NCBI GenBank assembly: GCA_965153455.1 | Contig: OZ234497.1 | Location: forward strand, 4,216,001 to 4,280,000 | Reading direction: 5' to 3' | DNA length: 64,000 nucleotides | Source: Sphagnum compactum | Lineage: Eukaryota > Bryophyta > Sphagnopsida > Sphagnales | Part shown: positions 1-12,667 of the stretch, in pieces | How positions within the stretch are numbered: the first letter of the stretch is position 1 | How the letters are laid out: each line of letters starts with the position of its first letter | Notes under the pieces: generated by a model | What the model was told of the DNA's origin: nothing | The model's input: the letters and a program-made list of their open reading frames with translations, nothing else | Databases searched by the model: none | Made by a program: the position numbers and the translations under genes

Positions 1-466
1 TTTCCACCTTTGTAGCTATTTGTTGCATAATGAGTTGTTCCTCCTCATGGATATCATGCAATTGCCCTATGATATTTCTTATGATGTTTTTGAACTCCTT
101 TACATGGAAAAGGTGCTTCTTTTCAACCACTTGATTATCTTGATAGACTCCGGTGAGATCATGTTTTTGACCTAGTAGACTATTTTGATACACTTTTTCA
201 ACTTTCCCATGTACCTTCTTTTCCAAAGCTGGATGGTCATTTTTAGCCCTTTGCAAAATGCAATCAAAAAGTTCTGAAAAATCTCTTTTCATTTTAATTT
301 CTCGAGATTCCATTCTTGCCAAAGGATAACCTTCAACCTTTGATTCAATGGCCATTTGAATATCCTTGTTGTATGTTTTGACAACATCATCAAACTTCAA
401 AACACCATCAATACAACTTGAAGTCGGTTTTTCCAATGTCGTACTTGTCCAAGCAAGATTCAAAGT
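1..466 (-). CDS. Unrecognised open frame, runs off left edge
   Basis: On the minus strand a frame stays open for about 155 codons, from just after a TAA at 467-469 down to the window edge. The first methionine in frame is at 353-355; the codons before it may belong to an upstream exon. The product is hydrophilic and rich in Lys, Glu, Asp, Gln and His, with no signal peptide or membrane segment. A stretch with KVHGKVEKVYQ and later HDIHEEEQL suggests helical, possibly coiled-coil structure. I do not recognise the family. In an AT-rich setting, 155 codons without a stop is notable and argues for a real exon or a relatively young transposon ORF. The part left of the window is needed to decide. 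Confidence 0.4.
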
Positions 467-469
467 TTA

Positions 470-1057
470 ATGTTTCTCAAAGCTTTCAATTGTCACCCAA
501 ATATCATCCAAGGGTGTTCAAAAATTCACAAAACTTGGTTCTTAATGACATTTTAAATTTATATTTGTGACAAATTACCTCCTTTAAGTTTACTTATGAA
601 CATTGTTCCCTTACCTCCATTACATTCCATCCAGACAACACACATTCCTACTCAAGCAATTGCACCTCCATTTGTTTTCAAGTGGACAAGACCTCCAATG
701 CTTTATAGTCTACTAACCCAAGGACCTCCATTTACAGTTTACTAATCCAAGGACCTCCAATGCTTTACAGTTTACCAATCCAATGTCAAGATTGAAATAA
801 GGATCCCATATCTGTATAATATACTTGTGCTATCTAAATTGTCGGTCAGAATCTCTTGCCATTAGTAGAGAATCATCGGTAGTACTATAAATTCCCCCTA
901 TTAAGTACCTCACAACTAGAGTGATCATTGAACCAGCACCCACCAGAGTACCATGAAAGGTGAACCATAAGTGGTTAGCAAACCAAGCTTTTTTTTGGGT
1001 GCAGTTCCCCACCTAACCATGGTAGTTAGTTCATTCTTGGTTGCTTGGTTTCATGAG
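470..1057. other. Intergenic, AT-rich with a MITE-end relic
   Basis: No gene seen. At about 923-952 a sequence GAACCAGCACCCACC followed by AGTACCATG resembles the termini of the small element at 1058-1253, so this is probably a broken family member. Around 660-780 a short phrase (GGACCTCCA, TTTACAGTTTAC) recurs two or three times. Confidence 0.4.
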
Positions 1058-1253
1058 GGTGAACTAGCACCCACTTTGGTACCATGGTAAAAACCTCAAT
1101 ATCCATTTAACTCACTTCTAAACATTAAGAATATCTCACGCTTACACTGAATCAGGGTCTTTGAGTCCAAATCTAACATTTCTTGGGCTTAATATAGCCA
1201 CCAAGATGTCTCACTCAAAATTTACCTGGTAGCGGTGTGGGTGTTGGTTCACC
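1058..1253. mobile_element. MITE-like element with ~35-bp terminal inverted repeats
   Basis: The left end begins GGTGAACTAGCACCCAC and continues through TGGTACCATGGTAAA. The right end, read in reverse complement, begins GGTGAACCAACACCCAC and continues through CTACCAGGTAAA. TGAG stands immediately outside both ends (1054-1057 and 1254-1257), a plausible target duplication. There is no coding capacity. A related copy in the opposite orientation lies at about 40,362-40,505, and another end at about 40,905-40,945. Superfamily is uncertain. Confidence 0.6.
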
Positions 1254-4200
1254 TGAGCCTCATTGCATGGCCTTTAAATGCTCACCGCTAATTACCCACA
1301 AGCTTGTTATGCCTTGGTTGAAACAATGCCTACATTAGTAAGTATTTATTTTAAATAACCACACCTCTCATGTTACATTAGAGATTGTGCACAAGGCAAG
1401 GGGGGTGGGGTTAAGTTTGATTACATTGTTGTCGCACACAAATCATGTTTTATAACCAATTGTTGTTCGTTTCAAACCATTTAAAATTACCTTTACGGCT
1501 TTTAGGGATATCTAGACTTTGAGGTTAACAAAAGTAAAAGGGTTGGGAATGAAGATTTAATTTAGTGGGTGTCTTTAGCTTTCAAAAAATAGCCATTAAT
1601 TCCATTAAACATCTAAAAAGGCTTCAATATTATTAAAATATGACCACTTAACCCCATTGCAATGGAAGGCAAGATGCAATGTAATGAAAAAATCATGGAA
1701 ACAAAAACATCTATACCTATTCATGAAGTTTTCAATTCTCAAGTCAAAGAGGTTCTAAACAAGTACACCAATATCACAAAACCCAATGCCTGTCATTATT
1801 ACATTGAGATTGACGAATAATGTGTTGCATTTGAGTAAGTTAGTACCACATGGTGAAAACACAATAAAAGGAGCCAAGGGTGCCAAGTTAAGGTACTTTC
1901 CAAAAGCTACATTTGACACATGGCATTCTTGTGATTGTTCATTTTTTATCTTTTGTATTTTTCATACCCAATTTCTAAATGTGTGTTGAATATAATTTTT
2001 TTTTTACTATATCTTGGTCAATATAATGCATCCAAACTTTAAATAACACAAAAATGAATAACTTTTGTTAAAGACATATTTTTTAAATTCATAATTTTTA
2101 GGGTCAAAATCATTAACACAAAAACATTATCACATATTAACACAATAAAATTCTTACTACTTAACCCACATACATATTACCTACTACCTAATCGACCTAA
2201 TTAATTAATAACTCGTAGTACCTAGACTAGATATAATTAATTAATTAATTATACATACTTAACATAATTAATTAATTCAAGAACATTTTGACATATCCAC
2301 GTGACAATGTTTTACTTATTTAGCCTACCTCTTTAATCAATTACCCTATTACCTACTATGTAGCCCACTTAATAATTTAATTAGATGACCAAATGCATTG
2401 GATTAGTGATTTTTTTTGAATTTTTAGTAGTTTAATATCCTAAACCACTATCATCGGAATTAAAACAATTTCATCATTATATATATAAATTAAAGTTTAA
2501 AAGTGTTAAAAAAAATTTTGGAGATTTTCATTAGCTAGAATTTTACGGAAATTTAAGAAAAGATGTTAGATTTTTATGCATGGTTCAAGTAGGTAGCCAA
2601 AAATATAAAAGGACATTTTTTTGAAAAAAAATTCATTCTGTCTTTTAGCCAAACTTGGCTAAATTTTCTTGTGGATCAATGTCACTTTGGTTCCAACACA
2701 AAATTAACAACTTGAAACAAACTTATGCACTTTCAAGTAATGTGTAAAAAACTAAAACCTTATCCAACCTAAATGGCAATTACAATGAATTGTTAAGATT
2801 CATTCAAAATAACATTTAAAAAAATTCAAATCACCAATCTAACAATCCCATTTAATGTTTTTAAAAAAAAAACATATTCACACCTACACAAAATCATATT
2901 ATGCTAGAAATTGCAAATAATGGTCCATTTCTACCATTTCCATTGGTCTTATGATGTTTTCACAAACCTACCAAACCTTGTTACACATCTAACATTTAGT
3001 TCATTCAAGAACATTAGGAAAAAAATTAGATCACTAAATCTTGCAATTTCATTTGTCAATTCATATTTTTCAATTGAATTACACATATATTTCAAATTAA
3101 AATCTATAGTTACAATTTAAGCTACATAAGATGCCACATGGTGTCATTAGGAAAAATCTTATCATTTGTAACCAATCATTATGCAACTATGTGCAACTAG
3201 TTATTTGTGATTATATTGGTTATGCTTGCAAGTACAAAATTGATATCACATAATTTTTGGGCCATATGTGTGTGCAACTAACATGCAACTAATGGTTTAC
3301 AAAATGGACATGTGTCATAAGAATAATAACTTAAGCTAATACATATTTAATTTAATATACCCAATGTATTTACATAGGCCATGTATAATAGTAATATACT
3401 TATAGTATTAAGGCTAAACCTATGTTGATTAACGTTAAACCTAAGCTAAACCAACCTAGGCTAAATTAATGATGGTTAAATTAGTTAGTTGTTAATAATA
3501 ATAATATTTTAAATTATCTTTAGATATCTATGGTTACTTGACTACACTAGCTAACTTTTAAATACCCTAACCTAGGCTAGTTATTAACCTCAACTAGGTA
3601 GTTATATTATAATATAAATAATCATTATGGGTAATCATATAAAGTTATTAAAAAAATGTAATTATAATTACTAATAGTATTACTCACTAATGAAAATTAT
3701 TATAATTATTATTTATGTTAGTTTATTTATGGCTAATTAATAGGTTATATTATCTAACTTCTAAATAACTTAACCTAGGCTAACTACTAGCCTAAATTAG
3801 ATTAAAGTATAATATTATAAATCATTAATCATTATAGGTAGTCATATATATGAAAAAAAATTATAATTATACTTATTATTGTTAATATTATTCACTAACT
3901 AATGAATATTATTATTATTCGAGAAATATTATTTTAATAAGAATAGATTATTATTAATTATGGTAGTTGATTTATGGCTATTTCATTACACTAAAATTAG
4001 ATTTTTTTGGAAATTAATTACTAATTTTGCAATAACTTTTTAATTGTAATGGACACATGTGATTAAAAATGCCTATAGTCACCTTCGATAAGTACCATAA
4101 GATAACTCATAAAAAAAAACACCATGCAGCATGGTAGTCAAACCAATAATCGCATAATGTTATGATTACATTTATGACTACATAATCATGAAAAACATCA

Positions 4201-5989
4201 ATTTTTTAATTATACATGATTATTTAAATAAAAATTTGATATTATATATATTATATTATCTATCTATAATATTATATAATTGCATTATTTTCATCCTATG
4301 AGTTGTTAACATGTGTCATTACCTAGGATAAGCTAAAAATCTAATTTAGGTAGCTAGGTAGGCACCTAGGAAATGTAACCTATGTAGGCCATCTACACTA
4401 AATATTCCTTAAATAATATTTTATCAACAAATCACAATTAACCACCACCATGTCATTTGTGAGAATTGATCCTTAAAACTTCAAAAATGAAAACCAATTA
4501 CCAACAAACCATTTCACTTGTTATGAAACTATAAAAGGGTGCATTTTATTTAACCCATTTTTTGTTTTAAATGTTGCACAAATGTTAATTTTCCTATATA
4601 ATATTTTATCAATATTTTTTCCAAATGACAAAGTTGAAAGTTCATTTTTAATCTTTTTTCAATCATTTGCACATTTACATTTTTTCCATTAAAAAAATGT
4701 AAACTCATTTTTAGCAAAAACAACATTTGAATTTCCTTGTTGAATAAGATTTCAATAACCAAAATTTGAGTAAAAACCTCAACAACATGATTTATAAATG
4801 AAAAAAATTGTATGGCTAACATAATAATAAATATAAAATATGTTGCCAAAATTTTAAAATAAATTGATTAAATTTAATATGAAACTATAATATTTATAAT
4901 ATTTCATATCTTATTGATATTTTTTCCCAAAAAAAACTGGAAGTTCATGCTTTATTCTTTTTCAAAGATGCACACACTTAATGATTCTTTATAAAAAAAA
5001 CTAATTCATTTCAACAGAATCAACTTGAATTTCCTTGTTTAATAAAATTTCAATAACCATTCTTTTGAAGGAAAAAATTCAAGCACATGCTTTATTAATG
5101 GAATTAAATATTCACTTAACATAATAACAAATAAAGGATGTATCTCCCAAATAAAATTTAAAATTATATTACAAAATTTTGATGTAAAATATATCTTAAT
5201 GTAAAACAAAAAAAAATAGAAGTAATAATATATAATTTTTAAAGATATAAATCAAGTATGGATCATAAATATTTTATGTCAAAAAAAAAAAAAAACTTTG
5301 TAAAGTAATTCCATTATTTATGATGTATATTGCTTTTTGAAACTAGATTTTAAACTAAAACATATCAAATAATGTTATATAATTAAAAAAAATTATACAT
5401 TTTATACATATAATATTTTTATATTTATTTAAAATTATGATACGAAATATAATATAATTTATATTATGTATGATGCCATTAATTACATGCCCAATTTAAC
5501 TAACTGAACTAATAACTAATGTGGATGATGGGGTCCAAATTTTTTTAAGTGTACCAAAATCTTGTCACAACATCACCCTTTTTTATATTTTTTATTTAGT
5601 CCTTTTTTATTAAGTGAAAAACACATTTATGGATGATTATGATGCAATTTAGAATTATAATGGTATAAAATATGGTACTTATGAAATATTTGACAATTTT
5701 TTATTCATTTGTTTTGATAAAGATTAAAACATAGGGAAAAAATGTAGGAAGGACTAGGTCCTATTTATACTTGGTCATACACCTTAAAGGACTTCCACCT
5801 AATGGGGATTCCAATGATGTGGACATTGAACCAGAAGGCGTTGGTGGCTTGGACATACATGCAAATGCACATGTTATTGCACATTTGAAGGTGAATGAAG
5901 TTTTGGTTGGATTAACACCCAAATAGTGAAATCAAATTATGCATAAGGTTAAGGGATTCAACTGCGAATGTAATTCCCTCTTATAAATG
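1254..5989. other. Long AT-rich intergenic tract
   Basis: No convincing gene. It contains ATTAATTAATTA runs at about 2200-2275, poly-A/T runs and many diverged repeats. The short ORFs in it are low-complexity and have no family resemblance. Near 4300-4400 the sequence (ACATGTGTCA, then CTAGGTAGGCACCTAGG) resembles, in reverse orientation, the 3' part of the CACTA element at 41.9-44.6 kb, so part of the tract is probably an old relative of that element. Confidence 0.5.
3551..3990. repeat. Diverged tandem duplication, unit ~210-230 bp
   Basis: Two successive copies share the order CTAACTT-TAAATA, then TAACCTAGGCTA, then a CATTAT-GGTA-TCATAT segment, then a run ending near GTT-ATTTATGGCTA. The first is about 3551-3756, the second about 3757-3990. 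Similarity is moderate with indels. Confidence 0.45.
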
Positions 5990-7295
5990 TGGGTAGATGA
6001 ACAAATGTGGGATGTGTTTCATTTAGAACAACATGAAAACTTTGTGAGGCATGTTCATGAAAAGTTGATCCACTTTATGGTTTGATGGACTTATAATTTG
6101 TTCTAGGCACAATATTAGGGGCAAAGGATGCAATTTCAAGTTCAACAATTGTTGTTAGATGTTTGGTGTGTGATTGAATACAAGTTTCATTCAACGCTCC
6201 TACGTTTCATTTTCAATCATTGTTCATCATGGCTTGGATATTGGTGGAATTTGAATTTTACCAGCCCACTTAATTTGACCATCCAACATAACCAAATATA
6301 TGTTTTGGTTGTGATTGAACATTTTTCAAAGTGGTTAGAATCAGTGCCATTATTGCATTATAGTACTGAAGGCGTTACCTATCCATTTGTGGACATGGTG
6401 TTCAATAAGTTTAAAGCTCCAACCAAAATATTCACAAACCAAAGTGTAAAATTTTATGGGGAATTCTAAAAGTTGTTTGAGAAAACATCAATTGATCATT
6501 GCATGATTTCATGAAACCATTTTGAAGTAGATGGGTTAGTTAAATGGGTGGTGTAGATGGTGAAACAAGATTTACAAAAATATGGACCCCAAAAGTGCCA
6601 TATTCAATATTGGGACCTATGATTACCATGGTTAATTATGGATTATAGGTTTAGTTAGCCGGCCTCTCTTTCATTTTTTTCACCATACTATTTGGCTGTG
6701 AGTTCAAACTACTAGCTCCTTAATTTGATGAGATGAAATGGCGGTGATTAATTTGGATGATTTTAATGTGTGGATTTAAGCATGAGAACAATGAATTGTC
6801 TTATTCCAATGTGTTATGCCCATGGCTATGGAAAATTTGGCAATTGCCTAACATTAGGATACAATGCATTGTGCCACTATGTGTGGAGGTGGTTACTAGC
6901 CTCAAATTTGTAGATTCTAGTTTAGGGATTATGTCTACTCACATCAAAGAACATTAACTATTTGGATGTGATTATAAAACATGTTATTTTTCATGTTTAG
7001 ATGATTCTACCTTTTAAAGTGTTATTGTTGGAGGGCTAAGATGGCTAAATATGGAAGGACCATGTGCATAATTTGAGCCATGTCATCTTCCCAATGTGAA
7101 TAGCCAAATTGATTCATTTTTAATAGTGGTTCCTATTGACTTATGAGTTATGTTATGTGGGCACTCTTTAGGAGTTATTGTTATGTTAATTTGTGATTAA
7201 TGTTTTTGAGGTTGGCATATGGGGTGTTTTATGCCACCCTTGGAAGAAATGCCAATTGACAAATGGTTTTGCTTTTAGTGCACCAAACACACTTA
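5990..7295 (+). pseudogene. Decayed Ty3/gypsy integrase with C-terminal PHD finger
   Basis: This is the 3' part of a Ty3/gypsy pol in several frames with many stops. In order: integrase zinc-binding region near 5990-6130 (FHLEQ, HEKLIHF), the integrase core (longest open piece 6128-6469, with VLVVIEHFSKWLESVPL), then SIDHC and EVDGLV near 6485-6545, and a weak match to the post-core region (LPWLIMDYRFS) near 6620-6660. Near 7141-7295 a PHD finger can be read through stop codons: C-x2-C, eleven residues, C-x2-C, four residues, H-x2-C (GWHMGC), then PPLEEMP and a final C-x2-C. The first Cys is now Val. Retroelement PHD or chromodomains are thought to guide integration to marked chromatin. No LTRs were located. 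It is certainly non-functional. Confidence 0.75.
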
Positions 7296-9972
7296 GGTTC
7301 GTAAGGTTAGAAAATAATAGAACTAATTTTAATGTGTTTTTTCATGGTGATTCACATTTGGCTAGGAATTTGAAAGATTGCACCTAAGCAATTAATGATG
7401 GGGTTCATATTTACATTTGGCTTATTAGTTTTTTCACTTCAAAATCAAAATGTTCATCCATGGTGGACTTCCATCAACTATTTCAACATTCCTATTTAAC
7501 TTAAGTGGGACCTTAACCCCAAATAAGGGAATAGTTTAGACATGGTGTACCATTCAAGGTATTTTCATGTTATGTTTTGTGTGTGTGATGACAACAATAA
7601 TATAAGTGTTAACAAAGGAGCGCATGATAGTTGTCAAGTGTGTTAGTTTAACAATTTGGTTAAATCCCAATTGGTATTTTCATGTTATGTTTTGTGTGTG
7701 TGATGACAACAATAATATAAGTGTTAACAAAGGAGCGCATGATAGTTGTCAAGTGTGTTAGTTTAACAATTCGGTTAAATCCCAATTGGTTAGGGATAAA
7801 CCAAGTTAAATTAGTTGTTTGGGTTTTAATTCAAATCTATCTAAATGCGAACAAGGTTCAAAATATTCTATGGGTGGGATATAATCTAGTTTGTGTGATC
7901 TCAAATGACTTTTGAAGATTTGAGATTCCAACACATTCTATTGTTATTTGTAAATTTGTATATGTTTTATGCATAATGTTAGTTTTTACATTTTTGTGGT
8001 GTGAAAGTGTTCAGCTTGGATTCCTATTTTTATTATAAGTGAATGACCATTTTGGGTTTAGACATGATGTACCATTCGAGATATTTTCATTTTATGTTTT
8101 GTATATGTGATGATAATAATAGTTGGAAGTGTTGACATAGGAGTGCATGACATCCAATTAAAAGGTTGACGGTTATGGTAAATAGAGATGGAAAGGATGT
8201 TCAATGCAACATTGTGCTAATAAAAATTTATCCAATAAAAGTTAAAAGAACGAAAATGGTTAGAATAACTAAATTTGTGATTCCCTTTTAGATGTTCTCC
8301 AAAGGATGTTGTCTAAGAGATGGAAGAATGGTCTAGGCAAGCAAGGGAATTTAAGGTGCACTAATTTTATGTTTAATAGTTCCCTACACACCCATGGCCC
8401 ACCCATGCCTAACTACCTAACTACCAATTTACACCCTACCTACTTAATTACCTACTTATGTCCTACCTACCCAACCATTTGATTTCCCATTTACTTATCC
8501 ACCTCACTTACCTACCACCTACCCAACCTAACAAAATAAACAATGTGCAAAAAAAACATTTCCATCATCAAAGGTGTGATGATTGTGAAAAAATCTTACG
8601 ATTTAACATTAACCTAACGATTAGTAAGCACTTTAGCATCATAGGTGAATGGGAGTCTAAAAAGCTAACTTAACATTGTACTTTATGACAAGTAGGTTTA
8701 GGTCCTAAATGGCTAGCTTGGTGGTAGGGGACTTAACACTAGAGTCTTGAACACTAAGTGTGATTGGAGCATAAATATCATAAGGAAGTACATGGGGCAT
8801 GTAGTGGCTAGTAAGTAAGTAGATGATGTACATGGATGGTTCATTATGGGAGAGGAACAAAGTGGACAAATGTTTTGTATCTGCAAACGTCTCTCTTGTA
8901 TGGTGCATTGGTGGGTGGGGTTTCACTTTGACCTTGCATTTGACCATTTCACATATTGTTGTTCATGTTTGTATGGCCCTCGAAATGATAGTTACAAATT
9001 GATGGGGTCCAAATAGGTCCACTACTCAAAAGCTGGAAAACACACTCAATTGGACTCAAGGGATGCTCAATCATGCTTCTTTCACTAGACTTGAAAATCA
9101 TTCGCTTCCTGTGCCCAAAACCGTTCATGCTTAGTTCAGCAGATTTGACAGTGATTTGTTTTCCAATGCCCAAACAAAATTTCATGTACAAGATTTAATG
9201 ACACAAAAGACCTTGTCCTACCACACTAATGTTACCAAATTACTTATAACCAACTCAAGCTGCATGCTTTGTGGGCCATAGTGATGTAAGAGTGTATGAA
9301 TGGGATGTGCAACTTAGGACCTTGGCCCACAAATAGGAGCCAAGTAATTGCTATGGAAGGACGCAAAAGGAGTAGTAGGTAGAAAAGTACTCTTCACGTA
9401 TCTTTCGTTGAACCATGCACCTGTTTATTCCCATAAAATGGGGTTTAGAAACACAGAACTGGTTTTTTGCGTTTCTTTAAAAAAACACACACACAAAGAA
9501 CTGGCGGTTTTTTGTGAACAATGCGCATCTATAAGATGCAAGTTCGAATTGCCCCATGAGGACTAGTGACGACATGAATCCAGACAAGAAGAAAAGAGGA
9601 AGAGAGAATAGACAAGTGAGGTGAGAGGACACACGAAAACAGAAAAATAGACAAAATTCAATAAGTACACTTGGAAGCCCAGAAACAACAAATGGTGACT
9701 GTCCCGTTTTTGGAGTGGAACTTAATCTTCCCCTTCATATGTGTGTATATAAATACAACTTAACTTTAGGCAACAATGCAGTTTTGATCTGATATCAACT
9801 TTAAGAAAAAAAAAACACAACTGCAGACCCAACATTGGACACTTCGGTGAGGGGGCGTATTTAGAGTCTTGTCTTGGCACCCACAAGTCAAGTCAAGCTA
9901 ATGGCAGAGGGCCAACAGGGCTTTCACCTACATGCCAGTGAATTTGAACCCAGAACCTTTTTTGAGGTCTTA
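7296..9972. other. Intergenic / downstream retroelement remains
   Basis: No gene. It starts with a short coding-like tail after the PHD region and includes the 115-bp tandem duplication listed separately. A third, more diverged copy of that block lies near 8055-8165. From 8384 to 8540 there is degenerate ACCTACCT-type low-complexity sequence. Overlapping short ORFs at 8700-9190 (minus) and 9348-9566 (plus) show no family features. Confidence 0.45.
7558..7787. repeat. Near-perfect tandem duplication, 115-bp unit
   Basis: Copies 7558-7672 and 7673-7787 differ by one base (TTTGGTT against TTCGGTT). Both begin GGTATTTTCATGTTATG and end AAATCCCAATT. Such identity beside heavily decayed retroelement sequence indicates a recent event. 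Confidence 0.9.
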
Positions 9973-10668
9973 GGCCTGCTTTACACAAGGAGTTAGGGCC
10001 AAAAAAACTTGGGGCCAACTTTGAGCATTTTTGGGTTGCACATTGGCCCTGACTTACTAATAAATGCTAGAACATTGACGCCAGAATATTCATAAATGCT
10101 AGAACATTGGCCCCAAGGGTTGCAAATTGGACTCCCAAATTTGATGCTATTCTTTTTTCAGCCTTGGGGCCTATACATGGCCATAAAGTTCAGCATTTAT
10201 TAGTAACTTGGGGTAGATTGAAAAGTTTTTTTCTATTTCAGCCTGGACTCCTAGAGTAAAGCCCTTGAGGCTGAATTCTACTTTTGCACCAATAGGAATG
10301 CTGGATTTGGGTTGAACATTGGCCCTGACTCCTAGTGTAAAGTGGGCCTTAATTAGGGCTAATGTTCATCCCAAATCAAGCATTCCTATTGATGCAAACG
10401 TTGTATCAAGGGCCTTACAATTGGAGTCAAGGCTGAAATAGAAAAAATATTTTCAATCTGCCCCAAGCTACTAATAAATGCTGACCTTTATGGCCTTGTA
10501 TTGGCCCCAAGGCTGGAAAAAGGATATTATTGAATTTGGGAAGGCAATTTACAACCCTTGGGGCCAATGTTCCAGCATTTATTAATAACTTGGGACCAAA
10601 CAACAAGCCAAAAATGCTCAAAGTTGGCCCCAAGTTTTTTGACCTTAACTCCTAGTGTAAAGCGGGCC
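9973..10668. mobile_element. Palindromic MITE (Harbinger/Tourist-like), TTA duplications
   Basis: The ends are GGCCTGCTTTACAC at the left and, in reverse complement, GGCCCGCTTTACAC at the right. TTA stands on both sides (9970-9972 and 10,669-10,671), as expected for PIF/Harbinger-type elements. Almost the whole element folds back. For example CTTGGGGCCAACTTTGAGC near 10,010 returns as its complement near 10,620-10,637, and the phrase around ATAAATGCTAGAACATTGG recurs inverted near 10,560. Near the centre (10,326-10,350) another copy of the end motif (CCTAGTGTAAAG, GGGCCTTA) suggests the foldback arose by inverted duplication of a shorter element. There is no transposase; the ORFs inside are palindrome artefacts. 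Confidence 0.75.
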
Positions 10669-12120
10669 TTAGGGTTGAAGACATTGGACATTGGTATATT
10701 GTCACCACCTTTTGAACAGCTGGTATGCTGGTGTTGCCTCCTTTTTAAAAAAGGAAATCCTACCAGTTTGGTTGTCGTATTTTTTAGTATTTTTTATATG
10801 AGCCTGGTTTTAATATTGGGTCTAAAAATGATTTTTGGGTGGTATGAGACGGGTATTGAAACTGGTATTAAGCTAATCCAAGACTGATATTACCTCAATC
10901 AAATTCGAGGTTGTCTTTTTGGAGTGCGCTTTCATATAGTGCATCCGGGTTTACCATGGAAGCATTCAATGTTGGAAGAAATGAAAAACACAAGAATAAC
11001 TATAACATCCATCGAAGAGTATATAAATACAAAACATGTATATTTTTTATGTATGTATTGTAAAATCATTACAAAATTAATGATGAATGTGAATTCAAAC
11101 GTATATAAACATGGATGAATGTCAACGAACGTGAATGAATGAAATTCATTCATGATTGTCAAACACCATTTATTTGTTGCAAAATGGGTTTCATCTATAC
11201 TGAATAGTACTCATTCATTTATGTGGATGAAATCAATGCATATTAGAAAGGTCATAATTTAGATCATTAAACATGTTTCAATTGCATGCTCTAATATAAC
11301 ACAAAGAATCAAAGCTTTTTGAGGCCTAAGATTGGTTTAAACTACTTTCAAAAGGATGGTTTCATTTGATTTTTTAATGATAAAATTCTTACATGAAATA
11401 TTTTCATATCTCTCTATTGGGTTCTTCCATGTAGCAAAATGTAAAGATACTTGTATATTTCAGATCCCAAACAACTAGTTTTTCTTTTTTTTTAAATTGT
11501 CACTTTGCACTACATTTTTTTTGGTTTTTGGAAATGAAGTAAGTTTTTTAAAAATTTATTTTTATTTTCAAACGTATTATTTACACACTTTTGTGATGCA
11601 ATTACTTTTCATTTTTATGATGTCGATTGAAGTTCCATGATTTTGCATTATGATAAGAGGAGTTCTTGAACTATTTTCATGCTTAGATGTGAAAATCACT
11701 ATTTTCGAATGAAAGAACACTACTTTTATGGTCTACTTGATTGTGCTTTCACCCAAGAATATAAAGAAACATAAGTATTGCAAATAAAACAATTTGTTAA
11801 AATAAAACATACCGTTTCCCATCAAATCTATGACGAGGTCATATATGGCTTCATGTAAAACAATTGTAGATTTTTCCATAGTCACAACTTTTATTAGTTC
11901 AAGTAATAATGCTTGTGCCAATTGTTTGCTTCCCCTTTCCATAGTTTCTTCATCACCAACAATGGAAACTTCCTTCACAATGTCATCCATTGAATTTATA
12001 ATAACCAATCTCGAATACACCAAATTATGTACAACATTAATGACATTCTAAAAATTCAACAATGAATTTAAGATTTAAGATTGCACCTTTTAAAAAAGTC
12101 CACATCCCATTTCCTTTTGC
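10669..12120. other. Intergenic, no recognised gene
   Basis: AT-rich. Overlapping sense and antisense ORFs at 10,924-11,162 and 11,733-12,051 show no known domain. The minus-strand frame at 11,733-12,023 is the longest (96 codons) and is probably fortuitous or a transposon relic. Confidence 0.4.
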
Positions 12121-12667
12121 TGTAGCTAGTGTTGCGAAAACAAAACACATGAGGGGCTGTAACTTGATGGAATTACCTACGTAATTGTTTTAATGGGTAA
12201 GTTTAATGATTTACTTTATAAGATTTAATAATTTAGTTTGGTCATGGTGCATTGACTTTCACATATTAATTTATGTGAAAGTCATGTGCACCATGTGTTT
12301 AGTTTTCTTTTTGATTATTTTATGCGAAATAAAATATGTGATATATTAACTTTAGGAAATTTCTTGACTAATTTCCTTTTGGATAATATATAAGTGGGTG
12401 TTTGTGACCTTGAAAAACACCCTTCACTTGATAGAAAGATTTTGTTGTATGAATGCAAATTTTTTTTAAATAAAATTGTGAAGGGATTTGAGCTTTTGGT
12501 TTTGAATGGTTTTGGTGTTTAGTTCATGGTAGGAGGATGGGGTGGCATACTAGTCATGCATAGGCTATAGAAGGGTGAGAAAATAATTGTACAACCAAGA
12601 ACATAGATATCCATAGCTATGTAATAAACATACATAGTTTCGGTCCTAAATTCGTTCATGTTCTACA
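12121..12667 (+). mobile_element. Probable 5' LTR of Ty3/gypsy element
   Basis: A segment that could start with TG at 12,121 or 12,130 and end with CA at 12,667 lies directly upstream of a primer-site-like region (TTTGG, then CGTTGCCGGGAC at 12,679-12,690). That region resembles the sequence just inside many plant Ty3/gypsy 5' LTRs. It contains an ATATATAAG TATA-like motif near 12,386 and a long hairpin. gag follows downstream. No 3' LTR copy was found, so the boundaries are inferred. Confidence 0.4.
12243..12295. repeat. Strong hairpin, ~22-bp arms, 7-nt loop
   Basis: The left arm CATGGTGCATTGACTTTCAC, continuing ATA, pairs with a right arm starting TATGTGAAAGTCA and ending TGCACCATG. There is about one bulge, and the loop is near TTAATT. 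It lies within the putative LTR, upstream of its TATA-like motif. Confidence 0.85.

Noticed and set aside
10427-10887. Opposed ORFs of 68 and 109 codons
   Set aside because: They lie in the palindromic MITE and its edge and mirror each other.
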